64,000 nt of DNA from Clostridium sp. (GCA_018371855.1 JAHAKD010000004.1:1-64000), one strand, 5' to 3'. Shown: positions 32,600 to 40,726, counted from the stretch's first letter. Program-made: numbers and translations. The notes: generated by a model from the letters alone, not told the origin.

Positions 32600-33139
32600 A
32601 TGGAAAAATTAAGAGAACAATATGAAAAAGAAGTAGTTCCAGCAATGATGAAAAAATTTAATTATAAATCAATAATGGAAGTTCCAAAATTAGATAAAAT
32701 CGTTATAAATATTGGTCTTGGAGATATTAAAGATAATCCAAAATCATTAGATAACGCAATGAATGATTTAGCTATAATAACAGGACAAAAACCAATCGTA
32801 ACAAAAGCAAGAAAATCAATAGCTGCTTTTAAATTAAGAGAGGGAGTTAATGTTGGATGTAAAGTAACATTAAGAAGAGGAAAAATGTATGATTTTGCAT
32901 ACAAATTATTCAATGTTGCTATGCCAAGAATAAGAGATTTCAGAGGAATTTCAGCAAATTCTTTTGATGGTAGAGGAAATTTCTCTATGGGTGTTAAAGA
33001 ACAATTAATATTCCCAGAAATAGAATATGATAAAGTAGATAAATTAAGAGGAATGGATATTATTTTTGTTACAACAGCAAAAACTGATGAAGAAGGAAAG
33101 GAATTATTAAAACTTCTAGGTATGCCATTCAAAAATTAG
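32600..33139 (+). CDS. rplE: 50S ribosomal protein L5
   Basis: L5 binds 5S rRNA and contacts the P-site tRNA. The 179-residue protein has LREQYEKEVVPAMMKKFNYKSIMEVPKLDKIVINIGLGD, QKPIVTKARKSIAAFKLREG and the RIRDFRGISANSFDGRGNFSMGVKEQLIFPE region. ATG 32600 follows AAAGGAGG. Length is normal. Confidence 0.98.
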   Translation: MEKLREQYEKEVVPAMMKKFNYKSIMEVPKLDKIVINIGLGDIKDNPKSLDNAMNDLAIITGQKPIVTKARKSIAAFKLREGVNVGCKVTLRRGKMYDFAYKLFNVAMPRIRDFRGISANSFDGRGNFSMGVKEQLIFPEIEYDKVDKLRGMDIIFVTTAKTDEEGKELLKLLGMPFKN

Positions 33140-33159
33140 TCCAAAGAAAGGAGATTAAT

Positions 33160-33345
33160 ATGGCTAAAAAATCTTTAAAAGTAAAACAACAAAGACCACA
33201 AAAATATGCTACTAGAGAATATAATAGATGTAAAATATGTGGAAGACCACATGGATATATTAGAAAATATGGAATTTGCCGTGTTTGCTTTAGAAATCTA
33301 GCACATAAAGGAGAAATCCCAGGTGTTAAAAAAGCAAGCTGGTAG
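33160..33345 (+). CDS. rpsZ: 30S ribosomal protein S14 type Z
   Basis: This 61-residue protein is the short, zinc-binding S14, with CKICGRPHGYIRKYGICRVCFR giving two CxxC pairs and the C-terminal LAHKGEIPGVKKASW typical of S14. It sits in the 30S head. ATG 33160 follows AAAGGAG. Its normal spc-operon position suggests that it is the main S14 of the cell. Confidence 0.98.
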   Translation: MAKKSLKVKQQRPQKYATREYNRCKICGRPHGYIRKYGICRVCFRNLAHKGEIPGVKKASW

Positions 33346-33369
33346 AATATAAAAAGGAGGGAAACTTAA

Positions 33370-33768
33370 GTGAATACTACAGATCCAATAGCAGATATGT
33401 TAACAAGAATTAGAAATGCAAGCGCTGCAAAGCATAAAACAGTTGACGTTCCTGCTTCAAAAATGAAAAAAGCAATAGCAGATATATTATATAATGAAGG
33501 ATATATTAAATCTGTTGAAGAAATAGCAAACGAAAATCAAGGAATATTAAGAATAGCTTTAAAATATGATGAAAATGGAGCTAAAGTAATAGCTGGAATA
33601 AAAAGAATAAGTAAACCAGGATTAAGAGTATATGCTTCTGCAGAAAAATTACCAAAAGTTTTAAATGGTTTAGGAATCGCTTTAATTTCTACATCAAAAG
33701 GAATTAAAACAGATAAAGAAGCAAGAAAAGAAAATCTTGGAGGAGAAGTTTTAGCATATATTTGGTAA
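33370..33768 (+). CDS. rpsH: 30S ribosomal protein S8
   Basis: S8 binds the central domain of 16S rRNA and, in enterics, spc operon mRNA. The 132-residue protein starts NTTDPIADMLTRIRNASAAKHKTVDVPASKMK and ends with the GIALISTSKGIKTDKEARKENLGGEVLAYIW signature. It begins at GTG 33370 behind AAGGAGGG. Length is normal. Confidence 0.98.
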   Translation: MNTTDPIADMLTRIRNASAAKHKTVDVPASKMKKAIADILYNEGYIKSVEEIANENQGILRIALKYDENGAKVIAGIKRISKPGLRVYASAEKLPKVLNGLGIALISTSKGIKTDKEARKENLGGEVLAYIW

Positions 33769-33795
33769 TTTTAACAAGAAGGAGGGAAAAACGAA

Positions 33796-34335
33796 ATGTC
33801 AAGAATAGGAAATGCACCTGTTGCAATACCAGAAGGTGTTGAAGTAAAATTAGACGGACAACATTTAACTGTAAAAGGACCAAAAGGTACATTAGAAAGA
33901 GATATTCATAAAAATATCACTGTTAAAATAGAAGATAATCAAGTTGAAGTTACAAGACCAGACGATGCAAACTTTAACAAAGGTTTACATGGTTTAACAA
34001 GAACTTTAATTAAAAACATGATAGAAGGAGTAAAACACGAATTTACAAGAAAATTACAAATTAATGGTGTAGGATATAGAGTACAAAAACAAGGAAATAA
34101 CTTAAACTTAACATTAGGTTATTCACACCCAGTAATATTCGAAGCTCCAGAAGGAATCACATTTGACGTTCCAGATGCAAATACAATCATTGTAAAGGGA
34201 ATTGATAAAGAATTAGTTGGTCAAACAGCAGCAGTTATCAGATCTAAAAGAGCACCAGAAGTTTATGGTGGAAAAGGTATTAAATATGATTATGAAGTTA
34301 TCAGACGTAAAGAAGGTAAAGCTGGTAAAAAATAG
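33796..34335 (+). CDS. rplF: 50S ribosomal protein L6
   Basis: L6 binds near the sarcin-ricin loop and L12 stalk base. The 179-residue protein has two related domains, starting SRIGNAPVAIPEGVEVKLDGQHLTVKGPKGTL and ending with KRAPEVYGGKGIKYDYEVIRRKEGKAGKK. ATG 33796 follows AAGGAGGG. Confidence 0.98.
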   Translation: MSRIGNAPVAIPEGVEVKLDGQHLTVKGPKGTLERDIHKNITVKIEDNQVEVTRPDDANFNKGLHGLTRTLIKNMIEGVKHEFTRKLQINGVGYRVQKQGNNLNLTLGYSHPVIFEAPEGITFDVPDANTIIVKGIDKELVGQTAAVIRSKRAPEVYGGKGIKYDYEVIRRKEGKAGKK

Positions 34336-34364
34336 ACTTTAGTTTATAGAAAGGAGAGAGCAAA

Positions 34365-34724
34365 GTGATTACAAAAACAAACAGAAAAATGGAAAGAGCA
34401 AGAAGACATGCTCGTGTTCGTAGAAAAATAAGTGGAACAGCTGAACGTCCAAGATTATGTGTATATAGAAGTAATGCAAATTTATATGTACAAGTAATTG
34501 ATGATGTTGCTGGAAAAACTTTAGTTTCAGCTTCTACATTAGATAAAGAAGTAAAAACTAAATATGCAAACAAAGAAGCAGCAAAAGAAGTTGGAGCACT
34601 TATAGCAAAAAGAGCATTAGAAAAAAATATTAAAGATGTTGTTTTTGATAGAGGTGGATATATCTATCATGGAGTTATTAAAGAATTAGCAGATGCTGCA
34701 AGAAATGGTGGATTAAACTTCTAA
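34365..34724 (+). CDS. rplR: 50S ribosomal protein L18
   Basis: L18 binds 5S rRNA with L5. The 119-residue protein has ARRHARVRRKISGTAERPRLCVYRSNANLYVQVIDD and C-terminal FDRGGYIYHGVIKELADAARNGGL. It starts at GTG 34365 behind AAAGGAGAG. A 74-nt A-rich spacer with a weak AATATATTAGATATATT palindrome leads to rpsE. Confidence 0.98.
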   Translation: MITKTNRKMERARRHARVRRKISGTAERPRLCVYRSNANLYVQVIDDVAGKTLVSASTLDKEVKTKYANKEAAKEVGALIAKRALEKNIKDVVFDRGGYIYHGVIKELADAARNGGLNF

Positions 34725-34798
34725 TAAATAAAAAATAAAAATAAAAACTTCTAAAATATATTAGATATATTCAAAAAGAAAAGGAGGAAAGAAAACCG

Positions 34799-35290
34799 AT
34801 GCAAGAAGAGAATGCAGTTGAATTAAAAGAGAAAGTTGTTGCAATAAACAGAGTTGCTAAAGTTGTTAAAGGTGGTAGAACTTTTAGATTTAGTGCTTTA
34901 GTAGTTGTTGGTGACGGAAACGGACACGTTGGTGTTGGAAATGGAAAGGCAGCAGAAGTACCTGATGCAATAAAGAAAGCAATAGATGATGCTAGAAAAA
35001 ATTTAAAAGAAGTACCAGTAGTTGGAACAACAATCCCTCACGAATTTATTGGTAAATTCGGAAGTGCAAGAGTAATGTTAAAACCAGCTGTAGAAGGTTC
35101 TGGAGTTATTGCAGGAGGAAGTGCAAGAGCTGTATTAGAATTAGCTGGATACAAAGATATAAAAACTAAAGTTCTTGGTACAAACAATCCAAGAAATGTT
35201 GTGTATGCAACAATGAACGGATTAGAAAATATGAGAACAGTAGAACAAATTGCTAAAAAAAGAGGAAAAAAAGTTTCTGATATATTATAA
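34799..35290 (+). CDS. rpsE: 30S ribosomal protein S5
   Basis: S5 takes part in decoding accuracy and mRNA helicase activity. The 163-residue protein has LKEKVVAINRVAKVVKGGRTFRFSALVVVGDGNGHVG (double-stranded RNA-binding-like fold) and the GSGVIAGGSARAVLELAG segment. ATG 34799 follows AAGGAGGA. In most Firmicutes rpmD comes next, but here rplO follows after 37 nt. Confidence 0.98.
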   Translation: MQEENAVELKEKVVAINRVAKVVKGGRTFRFSALVVVGDGNGHVGVGNGKAAEVPDAIKKAIDDARKNLKEVPVVGTTIPHEFIGKFGSARVMLKPAVEGSGVIAGGSARAVLELAGYKDIKTKVLGTNNPRNVVYATMNGLENMRTVEQIAKKRGKKVSDIL

Positions 35291-35327
35291 TAATAATATC
35301 AAATTTTAAGGAGGTGCAATTTAAGAA

Positions 35328-35762
35328 ATGCAATTAGGAGAATTAGGACCATCAAACGTTAGAATTAAGAGAAAAAGATTAGGTCGTGGTATCGGTTCAG
35401 GTCTTGGAAAAACATCTGGAAAAGGACATAAAGGACAAAAAGCTAGATCTGGCGGAGGAGTAAGAAGAGGATTCGAAGGAGGTCAAACACCTTTATATAG
35501 AAGACTTCCAAAAAGAGGCTTCAATAATATCCATGCTAAAAAATATACAGAAGTAACTTTAACAATGTTAAATAAAAGCGAAGCTTCAGAGGTTACAGCA
35601 GAAAGCCTATTATCAGAAGGAATTATCGGAAAAGTTAATGATGGAATAGTAGTAATAGCTACAGGAAAATTAGAGAAAAAATTAACTGTTAAAGCTAAGA
35701 GATTTACAAAAGCAGCTGCAGAAAAAATAGAAGCAGCAGGAGGAAAGATTGAGGTGATTTAG
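35328..35762 (+). CDS. rplO: 50S ribosomal protein L15
   Basis: L15 is a late-assembly 50S protein. The 144-residue protein begins MQLGELGPSNVRIKRKRLGRG and has the Gly/Arg-rich GSGLGKTSGKGHKGQKARSGGG stretch and EGGQTPLYRRLPKRGF. ATG 35328 follows AAGGAGGTG. Its stop is directly followed by the secY TTG start. Confidence 0.98.
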   Translation: MQLGELGPSNVRIKRKRLGRGIGSGLGKTSGKGHKGQKARSGGGVRRGFEGGQTPLYRRLPKRGFNNIHAKKYTEVTLTMLNKSEASEVTAESLLSEGIIGKVNDGIVVIATGKLEKKLTVKAKRFTKAAAEKIEAAGGKIEVI

Positions 35763-37085
35763 TTGTTTAAAACTATAAAAAATGCATTAAAGACACCTGA
35801 AGTAAGAAAAAGATTATTATACACATTAGTATTGATTATAGTGTTTAGGTTAGGATGTTTTATAACTGTTCCTGGCGTAGATGTAGTACAATTAGAAGCT
35901 ATGAGAGGTTCAAATACCAATGGATTAGTAGGATTGATTGATATAATCTCTGGTGGAGCATTTTCTAATTTCTCAATATTTGCTATGTCAGTAACACCAT
36001 ATATCACAGCTTCAATTGTTATACAATTATTAACAATGATTATACCTTCTTTAGAAAGATTAGCAAAAGAGGGAGGAGAAGTTGGAAGACAAAAAGTAGA
36101 TAAATATACAAAGGCTCTTTCTATTGTGCTAGCATTAATAGAAGGAATTGGTTTATATTTATCTTATCAAGCACAAGGAATATTCGTAGATTCAGGAATA
36201 TTATCAGGTGTATTAGTCGTAACAGGTCTTATGGCTGGTACAGCATTACTTATGTGGATTGGTGACCAAATTACTAATAAAGGAATTGGTAATGGAGTTT
36301 CTATGATTATCTTTATTGGTATAGTTTCAAGATTACCAAGTGCAGTAAGTTCAATTTGGTCTTTAATAATGACAGAATCAGGATTTAGCACAACTGGATT
36401 ATTAGTAGCATTAGCTATTGTAATAGGAGCTTTAATATTAGTTACAGCAGTTGTATTTATACAACAAGCAGAAAGAAGAATACCTGTACAATATGCTAAG
36501 AAAGTTGTTGGAAGAAAAATGATGGGTGCACAAAATACATATATACCATTAAAAATAGCTATGGCTGGTGTTATGCCAATAATATTTGCATCATCATTTA
36601 TGACATTCCCAGCAATGATAATTCAAATATTTGATCCAAGTATTGCAACACATACTGGATTCTGGAATGTAATATATAATTTCTCAATAGCTACTTCAAG
36701 TTCAGATGTAGCACTTGGATATACAATAGCGAATGCAATAGTGTATTTACTATTAATAGTAGGATTCACATTCTTCTATATATATGCGACATTTAACCCA
36801 GCTGAGGTTTCTGCAAATATTAAGAAAAATGGTGGATTCATACCAGGAATAAGAGCTGGAAAACCAACTACAGAATATCTGTCATCAGTGCTTACTAAAT
36901 TAACATTATTTGGTGGATTATTCTTAGCACTTATAGCTATACTTCCAATGTTTATGAGGTTTACAAATTTAAATGTAGCATTTGGAGGAACATCTATACT
37001 TATTATAGTTGGTGTTGCATTAGAAACAGTTCAACAATTAGAATCACAATTAGTAATGAGACATTACAAGGGATTCTTAGAATAA
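35763..37085 (+). CDS. secY: Preprotein translocase subunit SecY
   Basis: SecY is the protein-conducting channel. The 440-residue protein has ten membrane segments and the family blocks FRLGCFITVPGVD, GGAFSNFSIFAMSVTPYITASIVIQLL, IGNGVSMIIFIGI, and NPAEVSANIKKNGGFIPGIRAGKPTTEYL. It starts at TTG 35763, one base after the rplO stop, with GAGGTGA 6 nt upstream. Together with secE at 1112 it gives the core translocon. A 170-nt spacer with strong hairpins follows. Confidence 0.97.
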   Translation: MFKTIKNALKTPEVRKRLLYTLVLIIVFRLGCFITVPGVDVVQLEAMRGSNTNGLVGLIDIISGGAFSNFSIFAMSVTPYITASIVIQLLTMIIPSLERLAKEGGEVGRQKVDKYTKALSIVLALIEGIGLYLSYQAQGIFVDSGILSGVLVVTGLMAGTALLMWIGDQITNKGIGNGVSMIIFIGIVSRLPSAVSSIWSLIMTESGFSTTGLLVALAIVIGALILVTAVVFIQQAERRIPVQYAKKVVGRKMMGAQNTYIPLKIAMAGVMPIIFASSFMTFPAMIIQIFDPSIATHTGFWNVIYNFSIATSSSDVALGYTIANAIVYLLLIVGFTFFYIYATFNPAEVSANIKKNGGFIPGIRAGKPTTEYLSSVLTKLTLFGGLFLALIAILPMFMRFTNLNVAFGGTSILIIVGVALETVQQLESQLVMRHYKGFLE

Positions 37086-37099
37086 AATTTATTGTATCA

Positions 37100-37132
37100 G
37101 GGTACGACTCTGGACTAACCTTGGTCGTGCCC
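37100..37132 (+). repeat. Hairpin after secY
   Basis: GGGTACGACT (37100-37109) pairs with GGTCGTGCCC (37123-37132) over 10 positions including two G-U pairs, with a 13-nt loop. It is GC-rich for this region and lacks a T run. Confidence 0.55.
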
Positions 37133-37173
37133 ATGCAATTAAATCACAATAAAATGATTATTTTAGAATAATT

Positions 37174-37227
37174 AAATATTATTTTTTAAATATATACTGC
37201 AAAATATATATTTAAAAAATAATATTT
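37174..37227 (+). repeat. Perfect 23-bp inverted repeat upstream of adk
   Basis: The arms at 37174-37196 and 37205-37227 are exact reverse complements (23 bp, A/T only; AAATATTATT at the outer end, AAATATATA at the inner end) with an 8-nt loop CTGCAAAA. It ends 13 nt before the adk ribosome binding site. Confidence 0.85.
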
Positions 37228-37254
37228 GCATAAGAAAAGATAGGAGTGAAGAGA

Positions 37255-37770
37255 ATGAATATTGTTTTATTAGGTGGACCAGGTAGTGGTAAAGGAACAG
37301 TATCAAATTTATTTGAAAAGACACAAAATATGGGGCATATTGCAACAGGAGATATGTTTAGAGAAGAGATAAAGAACGAAACAGAATTAGGAAAAAAAGC
37401 GCAAGAATATATTGATAAAGGAAATTTAGTACCAGATGAAATAACAATTAATATGTTAAAAGGAAAAATTAATCAATTTAAAGATTCAAATGGTGTAGTG
37501 TTTGATGGATTTCCAAGAAATAAAAAACAAGCAGAAGCACTAGAAGAAATGTTAGAAGAACAAAATCAAAAAGTAGATTTGGCATTATTTTTAGATATCC
37601 CAGATGAAGACATAATATATAGAACTATAAAGAGAAGAATTTGTTCAAACAAAGATATAGAATATTATGAAGAAAAAGGATTACTTTATAAAGTAAAATT
37701 ACATGCAAATGTAAATATAACAGAAGAAATGATAAGTGAATGGTTAAAAAACTATAATGAAAGTAGATAA
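37255..37770 (+). CDS. adk: Adenylate kinase lacking the LID segment
   Basis: Adenylate kinase converts ATP + AMP to two ADP. The N-terminal part is normal: P-loop GGPGSGKG (7-14), ATGDMFREE with R36, VFDGFPRN with R88 and TIKRRIC (125-130). Then, where about 40 residues of LID domain with the four-Cys zinc site or equivalent and the QRxDD arginines should come, the chain jumps at about residue 132 to DIEYYEEKGLLYKV, which is the region after the LID. The protein is 171 residues rather than about 215. ATG 37255 follows TAGGAGTG. The secY-adk-map order is standard. Activity is doubtful unless another adk exists. Confidence 0.85.
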   Translation: MNIVLLGGPGSGKGTVSNLFEKTQNMGHIATGDMFREEIKNETELGKKAQEYIDKGNLVPDEITINMLKGKINQFKDSNGVVFDGFPRNKKQAEALEEMLEEQNQKVDLALFLDIPDEDIIYRTIKRRICSNKDIEYYEEKGLLYKVKLHANVNITEEMISEWLKNYNESR

Positions 37771-37783
37771 GGAAGTAATATAA

Positions 37784-38554
37784 ATGATATATATAAAATC
37801 TCCAAAAGAAATAGAAAAAATGAAAGAGGCTTGTAGGGTTGCATTTCTTGCACAAAAAGCTATAGAAGCAGCAATAAAACCAGGAATTACAACTTATGAA
37901 TTAGACAAAATTGCAGAAGAAACAATGAGAAAAAATGGAGCAATTCCAGCAGAAAAAGGATATCCAAGTGGAGTAGATGGAGTTCCAGATTTTCCAGCAA
38001 GTATTTGTAGTTCTGTAAATGATGTAGTAATTCATGGAATTCCTTCTAAAAGAGAAGTGCTAAAAGAAGGAGATATTGTAAGTGTAGATCTAGTAGCATA
38101 TAAAGACGGATTTAATGGAGATTGCTGTAGAACATATGCTGTTGGAAAGATAGATAAAGCAAGTCAAAGACTAATAGATGTAACAAAACAAGCTTTTTTT
38201 GAAGGAATTAAATATGCTAAAAAAGGAAATAGACTAGGTGACATATCACATGCAATAGGTGAATATGTAGAAAAAAATGGTTTTTCAGTAGTAAGAGAAT
38301 TTCAAGGACATGGCATAGGAAGAGAAATGCACGAAGATCCAGGGATTCCAAACTACGGAAAAGCAGGTAGAGGACCTAGATTAGAGCCAGGAATGACATT
38401 AGCAATTGAACCTATGGTAATAGCAGGAAAACCAAACATTTTAGAATTAGATGATGGCTGGGGAATTATAACTGAAGATGGAACAAGAGCAGCACACTAT
38501 GAAAATACAATTTTAATTACAGAAAAAGAGCCAAAAATCTTGACTATAGTGTAA
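37784..38554 (+). CDS. map: Methionine aminopeptidase type I
   Basis: The enzyme removes the initiator methionine from new proteins. The 256-residue protein has the pita-bread fold with the metal ligands in DLVAYKDGFNGDCCRTY (two Asp), FQGHGIGREMHEDP (His), AIEPMV (Glu) and TEDGTRAAHYENTIL (Glu). Length is normal. ATG 37784 follows GGAAGTA, 14 nt after adk. An infA promoter begins inside its last codons. Confidence 0.97.
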   Translation: MIYIKSPKEIEKMKEACRVAFLAQKAIEAAIKPGITTYELDKIAEETMRKNGAIPAEKGYPSGVDGVPDFPASICSSVNDVVIHGIPSKREVLKEGDIVSVDLVAYKDGFNGDCCRTYAVGKIDKASQRLIDVTKQAFFEGIKYAKKGNRLGDISHAIGEYVEKNGFSVVREFQGHGIGREMHEDPGIPNYGKAGRGPRLEPGMTLAIEPMVIAGKPNILELDDGWGIITEDGTRAAHYENTILITEKEPKILTIV

Positions 38555-38568
38555 AAATAGTGTATACT
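38540..38568 (+). promoter_or_regulatory. Internal promoter for infA and the alpha operon
   Basis: TTGACT (38540-38545), a 17-nt spacer and TATACT (38563-38568) overlap the 3' end of map and precede infA by 55 nt. Confidence 0.7.
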
Positions 38569-38622
38569 ATATTAGCTATTTATAGTTAAAATAATGTTTA
38601 AATTATTCGGGAGGGAATAAAT

Positions 38623-38841
38623 TTGGCAAAAGAAGATGTAATCGAAGTAGAAGGAGTTGTTGTAGAAACACTACCAAATACTAATTTTAAAGTAGAACTT
38701 GAAAATGGTCATCAAATATTGGCACATATTTCAGGAAAACTTAGAATGAACTATATAAAAATATTACCAGGTGATAGAGTAAAAGTAGAATTATCACCAT
38801 ATGATTTAAATAGAGGAAGAATAACATGGAGAGCTAAATAA
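38623..38841 (+). CDS. infA: Translation initiation factor IF-1
   Basis: IF-1 binds the 30S A site during initiation. The 72-residue OB-fold protein reads AKEDVIEVEGVVVETLPNTNFKVELENGH and ends DRVKVELSPYDLNRGRITWR, as in the family. It starts at TTG 38623 behind GGGAGGG. A promoter just upstream lets it be expressed apart from secY-adk-map. Confidence 0.98.
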   Translation: MAKEDVIEVEGVVVETLPNTNFKVELENGHQILAHISGKLRMNYIKILPGDRVKVELSPYDLNRGRITWRAK

Positions 38842-38857
38842 ATCCTATTAACTTAGG

Positions 38858-38914
38858 TATGAAGTGTGAGATGAGATGTGTAATTAAACCACACATCTGA
38901 TTTCACGCTTCATA
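38858..38914 (+). repeat. Long hairpin in the infA-rpmJ spacer
   Basis: Outer arms TATGAAGTGTGA (38858-38869) and TCACGCTTCATA (38903-38914) pair over 12 positions with one G-U; inner arms AGATGTGT (38874-38881) and ACACATCT (38891-38898) pair perfectly. No T run follows. Confidence 0.7.
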
Positions 38915-38964
38915 ATTGCTCAGTAAATGTATAAAAAAATGAGTAATAACAGGAGGTGTATCAA

Positions 38965-39078
38965 ATGAAAGTTAGAGCATCAGTAAAACCTATATGCCCA
39001 AAGTGCAAGGTTATTAAAAGAAAAGGTGTTGTTAGAGTTATTTGTGAAAACCCTAAACACAAACAAAGACAAGGATAG
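38965..39078 (+). CDS. rpmJ: 50S ribosomal protein L36
   Basis: This 37-residue protein is the zinc-bearing L36: KVRASVKPICPKCKVIKRKG, a second Cys in RVICENPKHK and the terminal KQRQG. ATG 38965 follows AGGAGGTG. The infA-rpmJ-rpsM order is standard. It is short but unmistakable. Confidence 0.98.
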   Translation: MKVRASVKPICPKCKVIKRKGVVRVICENPKHKQRQG

Positions 39079-39086
39079 TTAGACAA

Positions 39087-39200
39087 CATAGTTTATATAC
39101 ATACAGTTATAATTGGAAAACCAATTATACAATACTATGGTATAAACACAAAAATGGTAGCGGCTGAAGAGTATATCTCTTTATCAAATTTGTGTTCATA
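39087..39200 (+). promoter_or_regulatory. Structured leader with alternative pairings before rpsM
   Basis: TATAATTGG (39108-39116) pairs with CCAATTATA (39121-39129). TATAAAC (39141-39147) can pair either upstream with GTTTATA (39091-39097) or, as part of a 12-bp stem with one mismatch, downstream with TTTGTGTTCATA (39189-39200). An AGAG/CTCT hairpin lies between. The two states exclude each other, as in a regulatory leader. Confidence 0.5.
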
Positions 39201-39245
39201 TATAAATCTTAATACTTAAAAAACAAAAAATTTGGAGGTGCAATT

Positions 39246-39614
39246 ATGGCTCGTATATCAGGAATTGATTTACCTAGAGAAAAGAGAGTAGAAGTTGGAT
39301 TAACATATATTTATGGTATTGGTCTTTCAACATCACAAAAACTATTAAAAGAAGCAGAGGTAAATCCAGATACTAGAGTAAAAGATTTAACAGAAGATCA
39401 AGTACAAGCAATTAGAAAAGCAATTGATTCAAATCACCTATTATTAGAAGGAGACTTAAGAAGAGAAGTTGCATTAAATATTAAAAGACTTACAGAAATA
39501 GGATGCTATAGAGGATTAAGACATAGAAGAGGTCTTCCAGTAAGAGGACAAAGAACAAAAACTAATGCTCGTACAAGAAAAGGTCCTAGAAAATTAGTAA
39601 GCAAAAAGAAATAA
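39246..39614 (+). CDS. rpsM: 30S ribosomal protein S13
   Basis: S13 bridges the 30S head to the 50S subunit. The 122-residue protein has ARISGIDLPREKRVEVGLTYIYGIG, the RYREV-equivalent DLRREVALNIKRL, and RGLRHRRGLPVRGQRTKTNARTRKGPRK. ATG 39246 follows TTGGAGGTG. First gene of the alpha operon; a structured leader precedes it. Confidence 0.98.
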   Translation: MARISGIDLPREKRVEVGLTYIYGIGLSTSQKLLKEAEVNPDTRVKDLTEDQVQAIRKAIDSNHLLLEGDLRREVALNIKRLTEIGCYRGLRHRRGLPVRGQRTKTNARTRKGPRKLVSKKK

Positions 39615-39659
39615 TTTTTAGGCTCGTAAGAGTATAAAAAAGGGAGGTAAGCTAGAAAG

Positions 39660-40058
39660 ATGGCTAAAAATGTAACAAAAAAGACAGTAACTAGAAGAAG
39701 AGATAGAAAAAATATAGAAAAAGGTTCAGCTCATATTCATTCTAGTTTTAACAATACAATAGTTACAATTACAGACGTTAAAGGTAATGTTATATCTTGG
39801 GCAAGTGCTGGAGGATTAGGATTTAAAGGTTCTAGAAAAAGCACACCATTTGCTGCAGGGGAAGTTGCAGAAACAGCAGCTAAAAAAGCTATGGAACATG
39901 GATTAAAAACAGTTGATGTTTTTGTTAAAGGACCAGGTTCTGGTAGAGAAGCTGCAATAAGATCACTTCAAACAACAGGTCTAGAAATAAGCAGCATCAA
40001 GGATGTAACACCAATACCACACAATGGTTGTAGACCACCAAAAAGAAGAAGAGTATAA
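39660..40058 (+). CDS. rpsK: 30S ribosomal protein S11
   Basis: S11 lies on the 30S platform near the mRNA exit. The 132-residue protein has the AHIHSSFNNTIVTITDVKGNVISWASAG start, STPFAAGEVAETAAKKAMEHG and the ending TPIPHNGCRPPKRRRV. ATG 39660 follows GGGAGGT. Normal length and place. Confidence 0.98.
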   Translation: MAKNVTKKTVTRRRDRKNIEKGSAHIHSSFNNTIVTITDVKGNVISWASAGGLGFKGSRKSTPFAAGEVAETAAKKAMEHGLKTVDVFVKGPGSGREAAIRSLQTTGLEISSIKDVTPIPHNGCRPPKRRRV

Positions 40059-40099
40059 TTAAGAAATAATAAATTTGAAAGAAGAGGTGTAAAAGACAA

Positions 40100-40726
40100 A
40101 TGGCAAGATATAAAGATGAACAATGCCGTATATGCCGTAGAGAAGGTCAAAAATTATTCTTAAAAGGTAGCAGATGTTATTCAGAAAAATGTAGTATTGC
40201 TAGAAGAAATTATGGACCAGGAGAACATGGTCAAAAAAGAAATAAACTTTCTGAATATGGTACACAATTAAGAGAAAAACAAAAAACAAAAATGTATTAT
40301 GGAGTTGGAGAAAAACAATTCAGAAAATATTTTGAAATGGCTTCAAACAAAAAAGGAATTACTGGTGAAGAATTATTAACAATATTAGAAAGCAGATTAG
40401 ACAATGTTGTATATAGATTAGGATTTGCTTCTTCAAGAGCACAAGCTAGACAATTTGTAAATCATTCACAATTTGATGTAAATGGAAAGAAATGTGATAT
40501 CCCATCATATTTAGTAAAACCAGGAGATGTAATTTCTGTAAGAGAAATTAAGAAAGATAATGCTACAATTAAAGCTAATGTAGAAGAAAACGCTAACAGA
40601 CCTACTCCAGATTGGCTAGAAAGAGATCTAGACAATTTAACAGGTAAAGTAGTTAGATTAGCATCAAGAGAAGATATTGATTTACCAGTAGAAGAGCATT
40701 TAATAGTAGAACTTTACTCAAAATAA
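40100..40726 (+). CDS. rpsD: 30S ribosomal protein S4
   Basis: S4 starts 30S assembly and in many bacteria represses its own transcript. The 208-residue protein has a four-Cys zinc site near its N terminus (CRICRREG, then CYSEKC), the GPGEHGQKRNKLSEYG motif and the S4 RNA-binding domain RLDNVVYRLGFASSRAQARQFV. ATG 40100 follows AGAGGTG. It is within the alpha operon here, not alone as in Bacillus, so the leader before rpsM is a natural target for it. Confidence 0.98.
   Translation: MARYKDEQCRICRREGQKLFLKGSRCYSEKCSIARRNYGPGEHGQKRNKLSEYGTQLREKQKTKMYYGVGEKQFRKYFEMASNKKGITGEELLTILESRLDNVVYRLGFASSRAQARQFVNHSQFDVNGKKCDIPSYLVKPGDVISVREIKKDNATIKANVEENANRPTPDWLERDLDNLTGKVVRLASREDIDLPVEEHLIVELYSK

Noticed and set aside
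37174..37227. The 23-bp palindrome as a terminator of secY
   Set aside because: No T run follows its 3' arm, and adk and map downstream need the upstream transcript.
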